This document shows positions 62,790-64,000 of a stretch of DNA of 64,000 bases, piece after piece. The position numbers and the translations under genes were made by a program. This DNA is from Rhabditoides inermis (taxonomy: Eukaryota > Nematoda > Chromadorea > Rhabditida > Rhabditidae): the NCBI GenBank assembly GCA_963966185.1, contig CAWZYM010000219.1, forward strand, positions 1 through 64,000, in the 5' to 3' direction. The notes beneath the pieces were generated by a model that saw only the letters and a program-made list of their open reading frames with translations, was not told where the DNA came from and did not search any database. How positions within the stretch are numbered: the first letter of the stretch is position 1; each line of letters opens with the position of its first letter.

Positions 62790-63118
62790 CACAATTGCTC
62801 TTGCTCTTCTTTTTTTTGTGGTTAGTTATGGGAACTAAGCGAACAATGCCGATCTTTCATCAAGACACCAGTGTTGTCAGGGCCGCGCGAACGCAGCCCC
62901 TCACTCAAAAATTTAGCTGTTGGCCAATTCCAACTCGGAACTGCCATACAGGTCAGCCTCTCCCGAAGTGCAATGGAGAAGCCTCACCATAGAGGTCCCG
63001 CCTTCATGATCACGAGAGCCTCCCAGCCAGGTAAGTTTATGAGCCGTCGCGCCCTCGCTCTCGACCCCTCGCAGCTGCCAACTCGCGCCGGGTTTGCGTC
63101 GCGCATTGGGGGCGTGGC
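62790..63118. other. Spacer after MSP
   Basis: An ATG at 62971 opens a short frame that could end at a GTAAGT donor at 63030, but it has no partner exon. No gene is called. Confidence 0.4.
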
Positions 63119-63694
63119 CTAGCGGGTGCTCTCTAATCGCAGTCGCGTGGCAGAGAGCAGCTGTGTAGTGGCAGAGAAAGAGAAAGAGAGCACGCGCGTC
63201 GCAAGCGATAAAAACAAATAGCATTGCTTTCAGAGAAAACTCAAAACCTATTATTTACTATACGAATGTGTAATTTTAACAATGCAAAGGTGTGAAAAAC
63301 GAGGATAGGAGAAATATGACCGACATGAAGATGAGTTTTGCTCACCGGCGCATTGTTGACGATATCGTTGTGCAAGGAAGACGCATCCAGGCCCTCTCCC
63401 ACCTGAAACAATCAATCGATAATCGATACAATCAATCGATAATCGATCGATACCGCTCTGTCGACCAGCTCCTTCTTGCTCTTCTCCTCCTCTTTCGCGC
63501 CCTTGCTGTTCTGCAGGAACAGCGAATGCACCTGAAGAGACACTAATTCCATCAGAACACAAAACACAGGTTCTGGATCAGAACACAAAACACACCTGGT
63601 AGCTGATGAAGAATATGACGGCGAGTGTGACGGCTATGTTGAGAGTGGCCTCGTTGAGGCCGGACTTGGTGAACGTGTTCCAGCAGTCGAACAA
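63119..63694 (-). CDS. Unidentified membrane protein, 3' exons (gene continues beyond the right edge)
   Basis: Three firm phase-0 exons read leftward: 63596-63694, 63454-63531 and 63346-63402 (33, 26 and 19 codons), each with good acceptor and donor. A possible last exon at 63119-63160 (CACTACACAG acceptor, 13 codons and TAG) is weaker. The first exon seen carries one hydrophobic segment ([15 protein letters not shown]) after an amphipathic stretch with Trp and Cys. The next is highly charged ([16 protein letters not shown]), suggesting a short cytosolic tail after a membrane anchor. The gene's 5' part lies to the right of the window or in 63695-64000, where I found no exon. Family not recognised. 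Confidence 0.6.
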
Positions 63695-64000
63695 CTGTAT
63701 GGAAACGGTCAAGGAAGACAATAACATGTATGATTTACGTATGTTTGTTTTGTACAAACATTCCATTTCAATGCTTTTGCTGCAGCAACTCGACATCGAA
63801 ACGGACACCAAATTGCAATCGAATCAAATCGAATCAATTCATCGCGTAGTTTGATAGTGTGACAGGCTGATAGGGAGTCGGGGCTGCATCCACCGCAATG
63901 TTCACACTACCCTAACTAATATAGATCATAACTTCATAACGTGTATGATATATGTACGCACATATATCATATATCTGTCTAAAGGGGGAAGTGATGATAA

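Noticed and set aside
62971..63122. Possible plus-strand exon starting at ATG 62971 with a GTAAGT donor
   Set aside because: No second exon could be found and the peptide is unremarkable; it overlaps the 3' region of the opposite-strand gene.

Overview
The window is nuclear DNA of a nematode. The decisive marker is a 127-residue major sperm protein (MSP) gene at 62322-62760. MSP is a nematode-specific family, and the gene structure agrees: compact exons, many 36-60 bp introns, and TTTCAG acceptors next to start codons as expected for spliced-leader trans-splicing. The dense CT/GA microsatellites and ATCGAT-rich introns suggest a rhabditid or diplogastrid worm, but that is a guess and I do not assign a genus. 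All multi-exon models were built by hand from splice sites and phase; the phases close for every gene marked with high confidence.

Layout. 1-8.6 kb: microsatellite-rich DNA with scattered exons of one or two unidentified minus-strand genes. 8.6-10.7 kb: a 5'-truncated CR1/jockey-type LINE with an open reverse-transcriptase frame. 10.7-15.4 kb: repeats and a poorly resolved minus-strand zinc-finger (B-box-like) gene. 15.5-18.2 kb (-): a Fes/Fer-like SH2-tyrosine kinase. 18.9-21.35 kb and 21.8-24.0 kb (-): two tandem protein tyrosine phosphatases. 24.4-35.7 kb (+): a complete 27-exon USO1/p115 vesicle-tethering gene whose introns carry a foldback element and a 375-bp triplication. 36.7-41 kb: a foldback repeat, a small broken-looking gene, an unidentified minus-strand gene, a decayed copy of the MSP promoter region, and a 119-residue minus-strand gene. 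41-46.8 kb: no recognisable gene. 46.8-52.9 kb (+): quiescin sulfhydryl oxidase (QSOX), 20 exons. 54.3-60.3 kb (+): a secreted low-complexity protein with a damaged LINE in its third intron. 60.7-62.2 kb (-): an iodotyrosine deiodinase-like nitroreductase, transcribed divergently from the MSP gene across 118 bp. 63.1 kb to the right edge (-): the 3' part of an unidentified membrane-protein gene.

The kinase, the two phosphatases and MSP belong to families that are expanded and sperm-enriched in nematodes (established knowledge), so part of the window may be a male-germline neighbourhood (inference). USO1 (ER-Golgi traffic) and QSOX (disulfide formation in secreted proteins) are secretory-pathway genes.

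The least ordinary signals are: short introns in the kinase/phosphatase block that share a TACGGTA/GTATAC vocabulary and are partly self-complementary; 'echo' copies of intron-end plus exon-start at three gene positions; a decayed inverted copy of the MSP/deiodinase promoter that has lost both start codons; and a LINE with a 185-bp terminal-inverted-repeat element inserted in frame in its endonuclease.
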